Below, one piece after another: positions 24,405 through 35,989 of a stretch of 64,000 bases of DNA (position 1 is its first letter; each line of letters starts with the position of its first letter). This stretch comes from Pyrrhosoma nymphula (taxonomy: Eukaryota > Arthropoda > Insecta > Odonata > Coenagrionidae). The DNA lies in assembly GCA_963573305.1 (NCBI GenBank), contig OY754338.1, positions 46,899,531-46,963,530 on the forward strand, read 5' to 3'. The notes beneath the pieces were generated by a model. The model was not told the DNA's origin. It saw only the letters and a program-made list of their open reading frames with translations, and ran no database searches. Both the position numbers and the translations under genes were made by a program.

Positions 24405-24412
24405 CTCCGGGA

Positions 24413-25200
24413 CGCTGACCGCGTCGGATTCTTTATTAATTTCATTGTCAAGATATTTATAAAAATCCAACAGTAAGAAACTCTAAAATCAGAACTAAGT
24501 AACGTAAAACCATTTTTGAAGCAATGACTAAAGCACTAGCATTGACTCACAGATTTGACAATAGATCCTTAAAAACTGAATATGTTACTTTTTTAGGATA
24601 TGTGAATTTGGGACGCAATGAACAGACCTCAATATCATGGTGTTTCCATGGGACATGTAACGGTTCAGGTAATCGCATTTGATCACCATTAGACAGCTGG
24701 CGCTTGAATGTAAACAGAATCGACACCACCACGATGCAAATCTCTTTTTATGAGCCGGGGGAGGAATGATCACAAGTCGAATGTGATAAGTCAATCGCGA
24801 GCTCTGAAGCACCAAATGCCGTAGTGCGAATCCAATACGTACTGCCAACGAGCCAATATGTTACGATAAAAATTTGCACGCAAGGGAATATTGGGAATGG
24901 TCGAACTTATGAGTGATTGAAACGTAAATCGACATGACAAAAGCGCAATTATCCGTTGTCATGGTACGAGGCAAACGTCAATATAGCTTAAGAAATGAAT
25001 TGGATTATATACTGCCCAAACCAAAAAAAATCTTGAATAAAAGACCAATTCTGTATATGGGGCCTGTATTGCCAAAATAAGGAGAAGACGCAAATGTGGA
25101 AAAATGTTTGCAAATGATCAACTAATGGCTTCTAGATTATGAAAAATCTGACTGTTTTCTCCGCTTTTGTGTTTATTACTTATGTACAAAGCTAAAAAAC
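24413..25200. other. no gene seen
   Basis: AT-rich; nothing recognised. Confidence 0.5.
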
Positions 25201-25833
25201 TGACTGACTCACTCATTGATACAAGTTCATGGGCATTTCTACTCGAGCTATAAGGTTGAAATTTTCAGAAGAGGGTTAGAATTGGTGTCGAGTCAGCAAA
25301 AATTCTAAAATCCCAACATTTTCAATTCGAGTCCAGATACGATTTTGTTTTTTAATGGGATGTAATGGGAAAAACGAATAATTTCCGTGTAGAGTAATTT
25401 TCTGACATTCATTAAAATATGAAATAATTGAGATACAAGTTTCATTCTTCGACTGAAATGAGGCCAAAAGATCAAAGTATTTAATTCTTGCAACCGATTT
25501 TTCTCTATCGATCGTGACTGACTCACTCATTGATACAAATTCCTGGGAATTTCTAATCAAGCTAGAAAGTTGACATTTTCAGAAGAGGGTTGGAATTTGG
25601 TGTCGAGTCAGGAAAAAATCGAAAATTCCAACATTTTAAATTAAATTCCAGCCCAGATAGGATTTTGTTTTTTAATGGGATTTCATGGGAAAAACGAATA
25701 ATTTCCGTGCAGAGTAATTTTCTATCATTCATTAAAATATGAAATATATGAAATACAAGTTTCATTCTTCGACTGAAATGAGGCCAAAAGATCAAAGCAT
25801 TTCATTCTTGCAACCGATGTTTCTCTATCGATC
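25201..25833. repeat. 314-bp tandem duplication
   Basis: Unit 1 (25201-25514) and unit 2 (25515-25833) are head-to-tail copies. Each starts TGACTGACTCACTCATTGAT and ends with TTCTTGCAACCGAT and a TCTCTATCGATCG block. Differences are scattered substitutions and a few indels. The opening TGACTGACTCACTCA phrase followed by AAGxTGAxATTTTCAGAAG is a common start of interspersed arthropod repeats. No coding. Confidence 0.85.
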
Positions 25834-27699
25834 GATTACCTGAATTATTTTAAATATAAACGTAAATTAAAGCAAATTTCGATCTTTTTCATTTCCGTTG
25901 CTAGGCAATTTTTTCATTGTTTCCGAGGCTTGTAGGACCTTATATGCTGGCTATTTAAAGGCTGCATTCAAGGGAATTTAACCTTCTTGGTGCGTATTTC
26001 AATAGCTTTTAATGATATTATGCCTTCGACCTGCATTATTAATAGGACAGGTGCTATCAGTGAATCACTGTTAAGCGATGGGTCTAATTTCTTCCACTTC
26101 TACCTGGCATCTGAAATTTTACTACTGAAACAATCCCTCCACTTTATACTGGGTTTTACTCTCTGTTTTTCCATATTTCAATAGCTTTCAACGGAGTTAT
26201 GCTTTGACCTACACGATTTACAATGATTTATGATGATTTATATAAATTGTAGTCATTTAAAACCCTGAGTTCTTGCAAACTATGAATGAAAAAAAACGGA
26301 AAAAAATTAATCACTTTACAAAAACATATTCATAAACGATACAGTAATTACACTCTCACATCTGTATCCTGTAGTGATGCTCTGATATTATATTCAAATC
26401 AAAGAAAAAATAACCAGCGCTCTCATAGCAAGGATGCTTAAAAAATTAATTTGGTAGAGGCCATGAATTGATTAACACCCCAATAGATAGAAAGGAGACT
26501 ATTTCTCAGTAGAAAATATTATGATATATTTTGGAATTTAACGGGAATTTCCAAATTGTTTGAATAAAATATTAAATTGCCTCTTTACTAAGGTATACAA
26601 AATGTGATAGCATATGAGGCGCCCTATTCTCAAAGCATAATTCAAATGTGAAAACCCATTTCACTTAGCCGGACTGATTCAAAACCAAACTATTTATTAG
26701 TTATTATAATTGTCTATGCCTATGGGTTGGAGTAGCTAAATGGCACATGGATTGTGACAGAAATATTTCGAGCACAAATTTACAACATCCAAAGCATTTT
26801 TATCGATAATGGACTCATTCATTCACGGTTAGGATCCTTAAGTTATACTATTTGCTGATATTCATTTACAATCGTCTAACTATTAAAGATTTATACAGTT
26901 TCCATTCTAAATCATTACCATTCATTGTAAAATAGGGGACCCCCGGAGCCTGCGGGCCGTTTTGCTACCCACAAAATATTTTATGTGGCCCGAGAAAAAA
27001 CATTTATTCAGCCCGCATAGCTTACAGCTGCTAATCATTTTAATTTAAAGACAAAGTCATTCAAGGTAAGAAGTTCTTGATCATTTTATTAACATGGGTG
27101 TATCACATAACCTTCTGAAGTACGATGAGGTTTACAAGCACTTTGCTCTCGCATTTCAGGTTTTACAGAGAAACATCATGTCTAAAACTTCCTAGTAATT
27201 TTCAATTAGAATGCCATTATCATTTTCAAGTGTCCACTCAATCAAGCCTAGGTTTCGCCAATTCATTTAGATTGCTTATTAATCGCTACTTTGAGAATTT
27301 TCGTGGACTTTGTAAGCATATTTATTACGCTCTTATGTTTTTTCAATGCATTATTATGTAAAAACAACCATGGGATTTCTCCGAGTTCCGGACCAGAAAG
27401 GATTCAGTTTTTTTAAGTTTATAAAAGAGTAAAATTAAAATTTTCCATGTATAACAAAGTTCTTTCTCGAATTTGTACATGAAAAGTCCCTACAACCATG
27501 AAACGTAAAGAACAATATGCCCAATAGACCAAGGTTTAAAATTCTGCCACCGATTTAAAATAATTGGTTCATTATTTCGCAATTTTAGTTTAACCGCTTT
27601 GTTATAATGAGCAGTAAGACCTTATTGCTTTCGTTTTAAATGATTTACAATGTACTATCATACACTTTTCCCCTTTTGCTTACAAACTGCAAGCACCCA
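25834..27699. other. no gene seen
   Basis: AT-rich. A TATTTCAATAGCTTTxAA phrase occurs twice (about 25995 and 26171), hinting at another old duplication. No domains. Confidence 0.5.
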
Positions 27700-28100
27700 T
27701 TTACTAGTCTTTATATATATAAAAGTCAATGTATGTATGTATGTATGTATGTATGTATGTTCCACATCTCCTCCTAAACCACAGGACCGATTTTGATGAA
27801 ATTTGGAACACGAGTTTGTCACTGATAGACAACAAACACTGTAGGGTTCAATTAACCGAATCCCTATTTTTTCAGGGTTAAGGGTGTGATCCTTACTAAT
27901 ATGTATAAAAATGTAATGGTCCCTGTCTGTCTGTTGCTCCATCACGCAAAAACTACTGGACCGATTGAGCTAAAATTTGGCATGCAGATTGAAGACATAT
28001 CTGGTTGTAACATATACTATATCAAAAAGCCCTCAGGGCCCCCAAAGGCCCCCTGAAGGTCCCCCCTGGTGGTCAATGGCAAGCATTGGGTTCGGTGCAG
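27700..28100 (+). repeat. GACCGATT-AAATTTGG interspersed repeat with (TATG)n
   Basis: A (TATG)n run at 27728-27762 is followed by ACCGATTTTGATGAAATTTGG (27788) and, about 170 bases later, a paralogous GGACCGATTGAGCTAAAATTTGG (27958). This is a common layout at the edge of arthropod interspersed repeats, often near Helitrons. That association is from memory and was not tested here. A Helitron fragment lies 1.3 kb downstream. Confidence 0.55.
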
Positions 28101-29290
28101 TGGTTTAATGTTTTACTTTTTAAAAGTACTTTCACTCAAGATATAGGGCTGGAATTTTTTTTATCGGATGGCTGAATAAATATAATTTCTAATTTTATCA
28201 ATCGATTTTCTTCTACGCTCCATATTTGTCTGCTATTCATGTTTTCAGTTGAAAAATATCACATTTTTATCTGAAATCAACAATAACATATTTCCTTGAC
28301 AACCATAGATTTGATTTTCAAAGGATATACACGCCTCTTAACTATTAAATATCACGTTTTCCTACAGGCCCATGATAGCATGTAGAAAGCAAATCTGAAT
28401 AAAGAGGGCCCAGAGTCACAAGGACCCCATGATAGATTGATTCGGGAGGTAATCGATACGATTCAATACGTATTTACAACAAGTATACTCTTCAACGTCT
28501 GTTCTCAAAGTGGCTCTCATAGGAGACCTGAATGTATATGAGAGAGCACTTATGTAGTAAACGTTACACATAAAGGAATTAATAGGATACACACTTAATT
28601 AAATGTGCAAGAATATTTCCGTGCAGCGAATGTCAATGGTAATAATGCCTCTGTTGCTACAACAAACACGGCGTTGTTTATTATCGTTTAATACTCAGAT
28701 GTATTACACGTAGTAAAACCGTCTGCCTCTCATTACGATTTCGAACAGTTTTTTAGACCAATTCCCACATCATTAACGTCACGAGTTATTTATATGTTTA
28801 AAAGTGTTAAAGTGCAGTTAACTTAGGTACGTTCCCTCAATCATCGAGTTGCCTATTCTAGACTCTCACTTGCCGCTGTGTTTCCGTTCCTTGGACTTAA
28901 AAATATAACCATCAACATGCCTAATAGAAAAGAGTAACCTTCCGAAAAAATCTTCTAATGCAAAATGAATGTCTTATTTGCGAGAAAATGAGCCCTTGAA
29001 ATAAAAACGACAAAGGTTAGACTTGGATGGTCAAAGACATGCCCACCAGCGATCTCATGAGCATCTCCCCGTGGTGTTTCTCGAGTTAAGTTAAGAACCA
29101 CACAAATTTCATCCTCACCCAACGTACGGACGGGTAACCAGCTATAAACCTGGTTCAAATACAGACCCATCTGTTTCGAACCTTCAATCTGTTTTAAGAT
29201 GGCGGGAATTATAATATAATTAATAAATCTCAAGTAAATTAATAACTCAACGCACATATCAACGTTGAATAGTGCAACTGAAATAATTCA
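28101..29290. other. no gene seen
   Basis: AT-rich. An open minus-strand frame of 100 codons at 28955-29257 has no recognised domain and was not annotated. Confidence 0.45.
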
Positions 29291-29659
29291 TTGAATGCAA
29301 ATATATGTATGTACATACACAAGGGAAGCGATCAAGCTGTCAATCACTCAGAAGACGGCTCAAGAGAATCGGATGAGGTGACCATCTATCAACCTGGGTG
29401 CTATTTAAGTAGTGATGAGTCTGAATGGCCGATTTTTGGGTTTCCCGTGCATGAAAGTGGACCAATAGTCACACATCTCTCCGTGCACCTGGAAAACGGT
29501 CAGCGTGTCTACTACAACGAACACAACATACAAGATAGGTTACGAACTCCTCGAATGTCCACGAATACAGTTTTTCTTCAGGGTTTGCAGTTTTCTTATA
29601 AAATAAGTTTAACGTTTTTCACACCCGTTGAATTTCAACGGGTACCTTCCGCTCGTTAA
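29291..29659 (+). pseudogene. Helitron replicase/helicase fragment
   Basis: The middle of this 122-codon frame reads GCYLSSDESEWPIFGFPVHE and then HLSVHLENGQRVYYNE. This matches the G-R-Y-(I/L)-S-x-x-E-x-x-W-x-I-F-x-F-x-x-H-E and H-L-(x)-N-Q/G-Q-x-V-x-F block that lies between the HUH and helicase domains of Helitron proteins. Only about 55 residues of a protein normally over 1,000 long survive, with no HUH motif and no Walker A. The downstream phrase TTGAATTTCAACGGGTACC (from 29628) recurs with one change at 57963. Confidence 0.7.
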
Positions 29660-30540
29660 ATATAAAAGTGCATTATTTTACTAAAAGCCAAGAATGGCAT
29701 TCATTAAATATTGATGGTGGCTCCATTCAGGTCATAAACCTTAGAGTCCAACTAACGTCCCCGCAGTTAATATTGTTATTAAATATATATGACAATCCCT
29801 GAAAATACTAAACGCCAGTTAACGCCATGGAAGTTGGAGTTGGAAGAGATAACATTCACACTAATGTCATTTCCTATATATACGCTTAACTATGCAATGG
29901 CATTCAACTGTTTTTTCCAATTATTTTCTATGAATAAATGTAATCTAAAAATATCTCAGCTAAAGCATGCAAACGTTTACATCTGAAATGATTGCATTTC
30001 ATTGGACAAACAAATCCTCCATAATTGTCTAATGCCCGATTACCCTTGGTTAATTACACCCTAATGACCCAAGACACCCTTTAATGTTGAAATAAGCTAA
30101 AATATTAGGATATGATGACCATTAAAAATCCAAAAGCACGAACAGAAAGAAGCCTTACAAGACAAATGGAGAAACAAGAAAAGTTAGATTAATATAGAAA
30201 TATTTCGAGAAAACATACTGAGCCTCATGGAGAGTAAATATTTTTATGCTATTTTCCAAGAAAATAAATTTTGGCAGAAACCAGGGTTCAGGGAATATCA
30301 GGGTTCACGAGTAAGACTTTATTCCTTTTTTATTCTACGGCAGAAACGCATGTCATCCTTCCTTTGTCGCGATCGTAAATGCTTTTAAATCTAAAAATAA
30401 ATAAATTCCGACCTAAGCAAATACTGAGAACATAAATACCGTTAAATTGTGATTTAAAAATATGGTTATTATTTAATGGAACTGGAATTTAATGGAATTC
30501 AATGGTTAATAATTAATTTATGGTACTAAAGCGGATCACC
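29660..30540. other. no gene seen
   Basis: AT-rich; nothing recognised up to the start of the LINE at about 30541. Confidence 0.5.
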
Positions 30541-31386
30541 ACCCTCCACGCGGCGTATTTAGTAACGGCATTAGCCGACTAATGGTGGACCTCTGTGTGA
30601 GGCCAACTACCCCACACGCAGCGCAACTGGTCCCTAAGATACAAACCAGGAAAGCCACGCACAACCGGCCCCTCACGGATGGGGGTCCTAGTCGTATTGG
30701 GAGTGGCAACGAAAATAAAAAGACCGCTGAGGGAGCTCGCATGGAGTGGACTGAAGCCCTAAAAAGCGATCTCTATGCACGCTATGGCGCCAGTGAGCCC
30801 GAAAGCAGGAGGTATATGGCAAGGCTGCATGCACTCTTTGTGCATCCAAAACATTACCACCTGTCGCCGCTGAATTTGCGCGACCATGCCAACCACCTGC
30901 CCACCTGCCCAAAAATGAAACCGCAACCACCTCCCAATCTCCAACAACCGCAAGTTCAGAGGAATACACTGTCGGTAAGACTACCTGCCCCGACAAAGGC
31001 AGCCTTTCCACCGGCTGACTTAAGATCCACTTCCACGTCGATATCTCCACCAAATAGGGAAGAAGCTACTCGGGCCGACGCTGAACTCCAATCGCGGTTA
31101 TCGAGCGAAATTACCGATGATGAGGGTTAAACTAGGCAGAGAGACATCCACCTCAAGATCTCTCTGCGGGGTACCCACCAGTCCCGGTTGAATGGACTTA
31201 TCGACGAAATCCTGAAGGAGACGTCCGACCTCTGGACGGTCAATTCCGTGTACTGCGCTGCTGCCAAAAATAATGGCTCACTTCCAAAAGAACGCCCCTT
31301 TATAAGACAAATGAGCGAAAAGGCTGAAACAGAGGCCAAGATCACGCTGGCGCGACGGCAGGCGTCGTGGATTTAGTGTGATATGT
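30541..31386 (+). pseudogene. R2/R4-type LINE, N-terminal part
   Basis: An open frame at 30582-31130 (182 codons) continues after one stop to 31376. It contains MEWTEALKSDLYARYGASE and RRYMARLHALF. This is the layout of the Myb-like DNA-binding segment found near the N-terminus of R2/R4/NeSL-group LINE proteins (W-T-x-E... then Y-x-x-R-(M/L)-H-x-L/F). A proline-rich linker follows, then DLWTVNSVYCAAAKNN, typical of the pre-RT region. The protein breaks where a TIR element is inserted at 31387 and resumes at about 33190. Confidence 0.65.
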
Positions 31387-31415
31387 ACACAGTAAAAAGA
31401 AGATCTTGTTTCAAG
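31387..31415 (+). repeat. left TIR of 1.8-kb element
   Basis: Starts ACACAGTAAAAAGAAGATCT. It pairs with 33156-33184 at 28 of 29 positions. Confidence 0.8.
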
Positions 31416-32113
31416 CGTAGTCTAGATTTCAGTGCCGCCTTGAATTATGATATGGCCTTCTTTCCAAGCATGCGTTTGACGAAACAAGGCATATCATAGC
31501 CTTATTTTTTGGTCAGCGTCGCAACAATTTGAAATCCCGCTCCCTGCGTCTGGAAACAAGACTTCCCGCTGCTGGTAACCTGGCATCCTCCTTCCATTCT
31601 CATCCTCCTTTGTCCCTAAACCACTCGACTTCTTCATGCCTACCCTCCGAACTCGGTTGTACCCTTAGAGCACGCAACCGCCCGGCCCGCTCTTTTTTCG
31701 GAGGGATGGAGAGGGAGTTTCGTGAAGGGTGGGAAGAATGGTTTCCAGATGTTGAAAACAAAGGTAGAAGGACCCACGCGCGGGTTTCGTGGAAAGACTT
31801 TTCTTGGAATTTTTAGAGGCTTTCCTTGCTAAAGGGATGCGTATTCATGTGATTAGTCGTGTTTGGTCGAACGAACGAAACGAACGTGTTCTTTGTGCTT
31901 CGCTGGAATCTTCCATTGAAAGTGTGGTATACATTTGCAGGATTTGCAGTTTCCTCCGGTCAGTGTAGATAATTGTTGCAGGAAAACGAATTAATTTCTG
32001 CTGTGTTGTTTGGCGTCGTTTACAGTTCTGCAAGCACCCAACGTTTTTGCCATCGCTTTCGGTACCTAGTGTTTCGGAGGAGCTGGCAACGGTATGTACC
32101 ACTTGTTTTCGTC

Positions 32114-32640
32114 ATGGATTCATGTCCTATTCCACACTGCAATTATGTGGAAGAAAACTGTTATGAGGCATTAGTGTTGCATATGCAGTGGTTTCACGCC
32201 AACGCTCCTAACCTAGTACTGAAGTGCAATAGGGGTGGCTGCCCTAAGACTTTCGCAAAATGTACAACATTATTTCTCCAATGACAGGAGAAAACTTTAC
32301 TGCACACAAAATTTCCAAGTGCAAGTGACCCACATCGCCTGATTGCCATTGGCGATGTGAACAAGACTGACCTCTAGGCCCACATATACGTAGACTCAAA
32401 GGTAGTTTTCACTGGGTCTATTGTGGATTCTCTTATACAAATTGTAGCATTGTATTATGTTTTTAACATACAGCCAGCTGCAGATGTTCATGCTGCATTC
32501 TCTTTTATTTTTGGAGTATTTTTGAAGGAAGAAGCGGAGCTGAATAACAAAAAATATAAGTCAGTGCTGAAAGCATTAGAGTGTTATGAGGCCTGTTTAA
32601 TTTTTAAAATTTTGTGTTTGAAAGGTTTTTTGGGATTTTC
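32114..32640 (+). pseudogene. C2H2 zinc-finger gene pieces inside TIR element
   Basis: From an ATG at 32114 the frame gives CPIPHCNY...LVLHMQWFH (C-x4-C-x13-H-x4-H) and a second finger KCNRGGCPKTFAKC...LFLQ. It ends in a stop at 32282-32284, where the first histidine of finger two is expected. After about 140 broken bases, 32423-32600 reads SLIQIVALYYVFNIQ...FIFGVFLKEEAELNNKK. I recall ALYYVFNIQY followed by a helical region as a conserved block in large uncharacterised zinc-finger proteins of animals, where it lies far from the fingers. So the intervening part has been deleted. Either a host gene was captured, or this is an internal deletion of an element that normally carries it. Confidence 0.6.
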
Positions 32641-32805
32641 TAAATTTTTTGTGTTTTTTGTTTTTCATTATTTGCAAAACCTTTTATTGTACTTATATAG
32701 TATTATTGTTATCATTAAATTTCTTGAAACTTTATTTCTTGTGGTTTATGTTAAGGGAGTTTTAAGCTTGTTTCGTGATTCAAGCAGCTGCAAAGTAGCT
32801 GAACA

Positions 32806-33006
32806 ACGTCTTAATTTAAGACACTCACTGGCTGGTTATCAGGGGAGCATCGTCTTAAAGTAAGACACTTGCTGGTTATCAGGGTAGCATTGTCTTAAAT
32901 TAAGACACTCACTGGCTGGTTATCAGGGGAGCATTGTCTTAAATTAAGACACACGCTGACTGGTTACCAGGGGAGCATCGCCTTAAATTAAGACACTCAC
33001 TTGCTG
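32806..33006 (+). repeat. 44-bp minisatellite
   Basis: Four to five units of about 44 bases (one about 40), each with the palindrome GTCTTAAATTAAGAC followed by ACTCACTGGCTGGTTATCAG and GGGAGCAT. The right TIR contains a related TTGTCTTAAAACAAG, so the unit may have grown from subterminal sequence. Confidence 0.85.
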
Positions 33007-33155
33007 GCTCTATATGTATATGCCTTAAAACCAGAGAGTTTATGGCTAGTTTGTAGCCGTTCTCCTGCCCTTAAAAACAGCCCAATCAACTGCTCTGGAA
33101 TTCAGCACCAGCTATCTTAATAATGTTGCCTCTAAAATCCTGATATTACTTTTGT

Positions 33156-33184
33156 CTTAAAACAAGATCTTCTTTTTACTGTGT
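33156..33184 (-). repeat. right TIR of 1.8-kb element
   Basis: Reverse complement of 31387-31415 with one mismatch. The outer end reads TTTTTACTGTGT. Confidence 0.8.
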
Positions 33185-33189
33185 AATGC

Positions 33190-34600
33190 ATCACATCTGA
33201 GCTAACTTTTTTCCCGTAAGATCGGCGTCTAGCGCGCAGATTCAGATACCACCATCACACACGTTGTAAGGTGATGTGCTGCTTACCCTTAAGAAGCACT
33301 GAGGTTAATAGAGTACGGGCGCTCAACACGGCCCAGAATAAACTCCTCAAGAGGAGTAGGGCCGTGAGGAAGAACATCTCCTTCACCCGTTCCGTCTCTT
33401 TCGGCAACCTCAGCCTTTCATCGAATCTCTAACACCCGTCCAAGAGGTGGAACGTTTCTGAAAGGATATCTACGAAACGTCCAAGTCATTCAAAAGAGTC
33501 ACTCCGGCCACAGCACTCTTTTAAGTGTTTTGTAACCGCCACCTGCATTATGTGGATGGACTCCTTTCAATCACAGAAAGCGATGTAAAGAAAGCGGTCT
33601 CTGGTATGTAGAACCTCTCAGCTCCAGAAAATGACGCTGTGAACATCTTCTGGTGGGAAAAGTTTCATTCCACGCATATTTATCTCGCCAAAATCTTCAC
33701 ATCCTTTATGTCAGGCAGAGAGCCAATTCCACATTGGCTGACTGATAGTCACGCGGTTCTCACACCTAAGAAGGGAGACTTTTCCACACCGAAGAACTAC
33801 CGCCCTAAAACCTGTCTCAACACTGTATATAAGGCGCTCACCTCAATCTTAAAGAACCATATCCTCCACCACGTCCAGCCTATGTGGGAGGTGTACGAAC
33901 AGAGGGACTCAAAGCGGGGAATCGCGGGATGCAAGGACAACCTGCTCACTGATAGGTGTATGAGCCAAGATGCAATCCAGCATAAGCGAAACCTATCAAT
34001 GGCCAGGGTGAACTACAAAAAGGCCTTCGATACCACTTTGCATGAGTTACTCATCGACATGCTGAATTTGATGAAAGTCCACCGAGAGGTTGTATTCTGC
34101 ATCCAACGCCTGTTACCACTCTGAAAAACGCGCTTTATCCTGACTTCAGTTCACGCAAGCGGTCAGTTTAGACAGAGTTGGTAATATACGTATACGTGGC
34201 GTTTTTCAAGGCGATAGCTTGAGCCCCCTTCTGTTTTCTATTTTGCTCCTACCTCTGTCCCAATGGCTGAGGCGATGTATAGGGTATACGTGACGTGTTC
34301 CAAGTGACAGAACGCATAAGGTCACCCATTTTTTTTAAATTGATGATCTGGCGCTGTGTAATTCCTATGTAAAAGACCTTCCCGCTGCCCTGGAGACCGT
34401 AGAGGAATACAGAGAGACTATAGGAATGGAGTTCGAATAGGACAAGTGAGCATCCTGGCGAGAGGAAGATTCTCGGAGAGCAAGTAATACATGCAAATCG
34501 TTAACGGGATTATCATTCGTCACATCGAGGACGATGACGGCTACGGATACCTTGGCGTCCCCCAGCGCCGAATGTGTTAGATGAAACAGTTTTTCATCTA
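33190..34600 (+). pseudogene. R2/R4-type LINE, reverse transcriptase part
   Basis: An open stretch at 33639-34124 reads NIFWWEKFHSTHIYLAKIF, IPHWLTDSHAVLTPKKGD, NYRPKTCLNTVYKALTSIL, GIAGCKDNLLTDRCMSQDA and NLSMARVNYKKAFDTTLHEL. The N-Y-R-P-x-T-C-L, G-x-x-G-C-x-D-x-L-L and N-L-S-M-A-x-(V/I)-(D/N)-Y-x-K-A-F-D blocks are characteristic of RTs of the R2/R4/Dong/NeSL group. The aspartate after V is N here (VNYKKAFD). Later frames (34140-34560) hold a damaged YxDD region (IDDLALC-like near 34340) and GYGYLGV near 34540. Multiple stops and frameshifts kill the copy. Confidence 0.8.
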
Positions 34601-34839
34601 TGTTTTAAAGTAGTCTACTTATTTTTTGTCATTATTTACCAAAGACATTAAACAAAATGGCGGACTCCCATTTTTGGTAATTTTTAAAGATACGTGTAGA
34701 TAAATAGTTATTTGCATCGCAGAGCATCACGAAGTAACTTATATGGGGAAACACTACAAAGCTTCCACAGCGCGAATCCGATGAGTTATGCTGCAACTGT
34801 TTACGACGCCAAATTTCACATCAGTTTTGCCCTTTGCTC

Positions 34840-35240
34840 CTGAAGATATCGAGTCCGTCGTGGAGAACGATTAATGTGCAATCTGGTGGGATTACACTTT
34901 CTCCCCCACTTGCCATTTGGAGACGACCAAGGTTCTCGTTCTGCTTGACAACCTCAAGCACTCCATGTTCGTGATTGAGTTTTCGGCTCCGGATGAAACA
35001 GACAGGGATGCAAAGGAGGTGGAAAAACGGGCGGAATATCAAGACTTGCTATTTAAACTTCGACAGATGAGCCCCGGACACTGTCAAACTAGTAGTTTTC
35101 ATAATAGGAGTGCACGGTGGAGTAAAGGGCTCGCTGCTAAATAGCATCAAGTGAATTCACCCATGCGTAGCATAGGCGGAATCACTTGCACCACGCATGC
35201 AGAAGGCAGTCATCCTGGGGTCACCCCGTCTACTGCGTAC
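34840..35240 (+). pseudogene. R2/R4-type LINE, C-terminal endonuclease part
   Basis: The frame at 34917-35144 reads VLVLLDNLKHSMFVIEFSAP and then EVEKRAEYQDLLFKLRQMSPG. After one frameshift, a neighbouring frame gives VVFIIGVHGGVKGSLL (about 35090-35140). This is the restriction-like endonuclease tail of R2/R4-group LINEs (hydrophobic strand ending E-x-S-x-P, K-x-x-K-Y-x-D-L, then V-V-x-G-x-x-G). It supports the group assignment made from the RT. No sequence-specific target, such as rDNA, is visible around it. Confidence 0.65.
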
Positions 35241-35989
35241 GCATTACCCGAACACAGCGAAGTCACCAAACCAATGGTCGAAGTGAGAGGCTGTAAAAAC
35301 TTCCCGACCCCTCCCGAGTCTCTGACGATTATGATGGAAATTAAACCTGATGCTTGCCGGGAAATGTTCCAAAGGTACAAGTGTACGGATTTAATTTCTT
35401 GGTCTAAAGAAAAATGTTAACTCTCCACTGTTTTATCAGAATATTTGCTACATTAAAATAGCATTGTAAAGTCTCTTTTTAAAGGTATTTCAAGAATTAC
35501 AACGGTCATCAATTCCTAATATTTTAAATTGATTCATACTTGTAGGATCTTTTGAACTCTAATAAATCGAGGATTTTTGTTCAATTGTATAAATGGCGTA
35601 TGCTTATAAAATCTAGGACCCGGTTTTAAAACTTTCCAATCCATTAGTATCGACCAAAAACTATTTTATTCATTTACTCAGCAACTCACATTAATTGGCT
35701 CGTCGAGGCCACGATAGAAAAGTAGCGAACTCCGGCAACGAAAATTGGTTTTTCATTCGAAACTATTCGCTCGAAATGTTATTGCTACGTCACATCAGCG
35801 CTGGAGAGTAGAGACGCCACTATTGGACGCTGGCTCCCTCTCGGCGGTGGCGGGCGAAAGAATCAAGTATGTCTCGTACCACGGAGGAGGCAAGTTCGTT
35901 GAGCGATCGAAGTGTCGTGTCTCGGCCTGTGTTTTTGGGGAACATAGTGAAATGTTCCAGCGACCCAATAAATTTGGTTTCCTTATTTG
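35241..35989. other. no gene seen
   Basis: AT-rich up to 35700, then a GC-richer patch with an open frame from ATG at 35869 (SRTTEEASSLSDRSVV...) that runs into LINE sequence near 35995. A host first exon is possible but unsupported. Confidence 0.4.

Larger units (their letters stand above)
31387..33184. mobile_element. 1.8-kb TIR element carrying gene pieces
   Basis: 29-bp terminal inverted repeats with one mismatch (31387-31415 and 33156-33184) start ACACAGTAAAAAGAAGATCT. They lie inside a LINE reading frame, which marks the element as an insertion. Next to the left TIR is a second inverted pair (TATGATATGGCCTT... and ...GGCATATCATA, 31447-31500). The interior has a CG-containing leader, a zinc-finger reading frame with stops (32114-32640), a low-complexity T-rich stretch and a 44-bp minisatellite. 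No transposase motif was found, so it is read as non-autonomous. No convincing target duplication was found. Confidence 0.7.

Noticed and set aside
28955..29257. 100-codon minus-strand frame
   Set aside because: It is open but unrecognised and lies between repeats. Possible anonymous exon, not supportable.
31377..33195. Target-site duplication of the 1.8-kb TIR element
   Set aside because: Flanks TGTGATATGT and AATGCATCAC do not give a convincing direct repeat at any length from 2 to 10.
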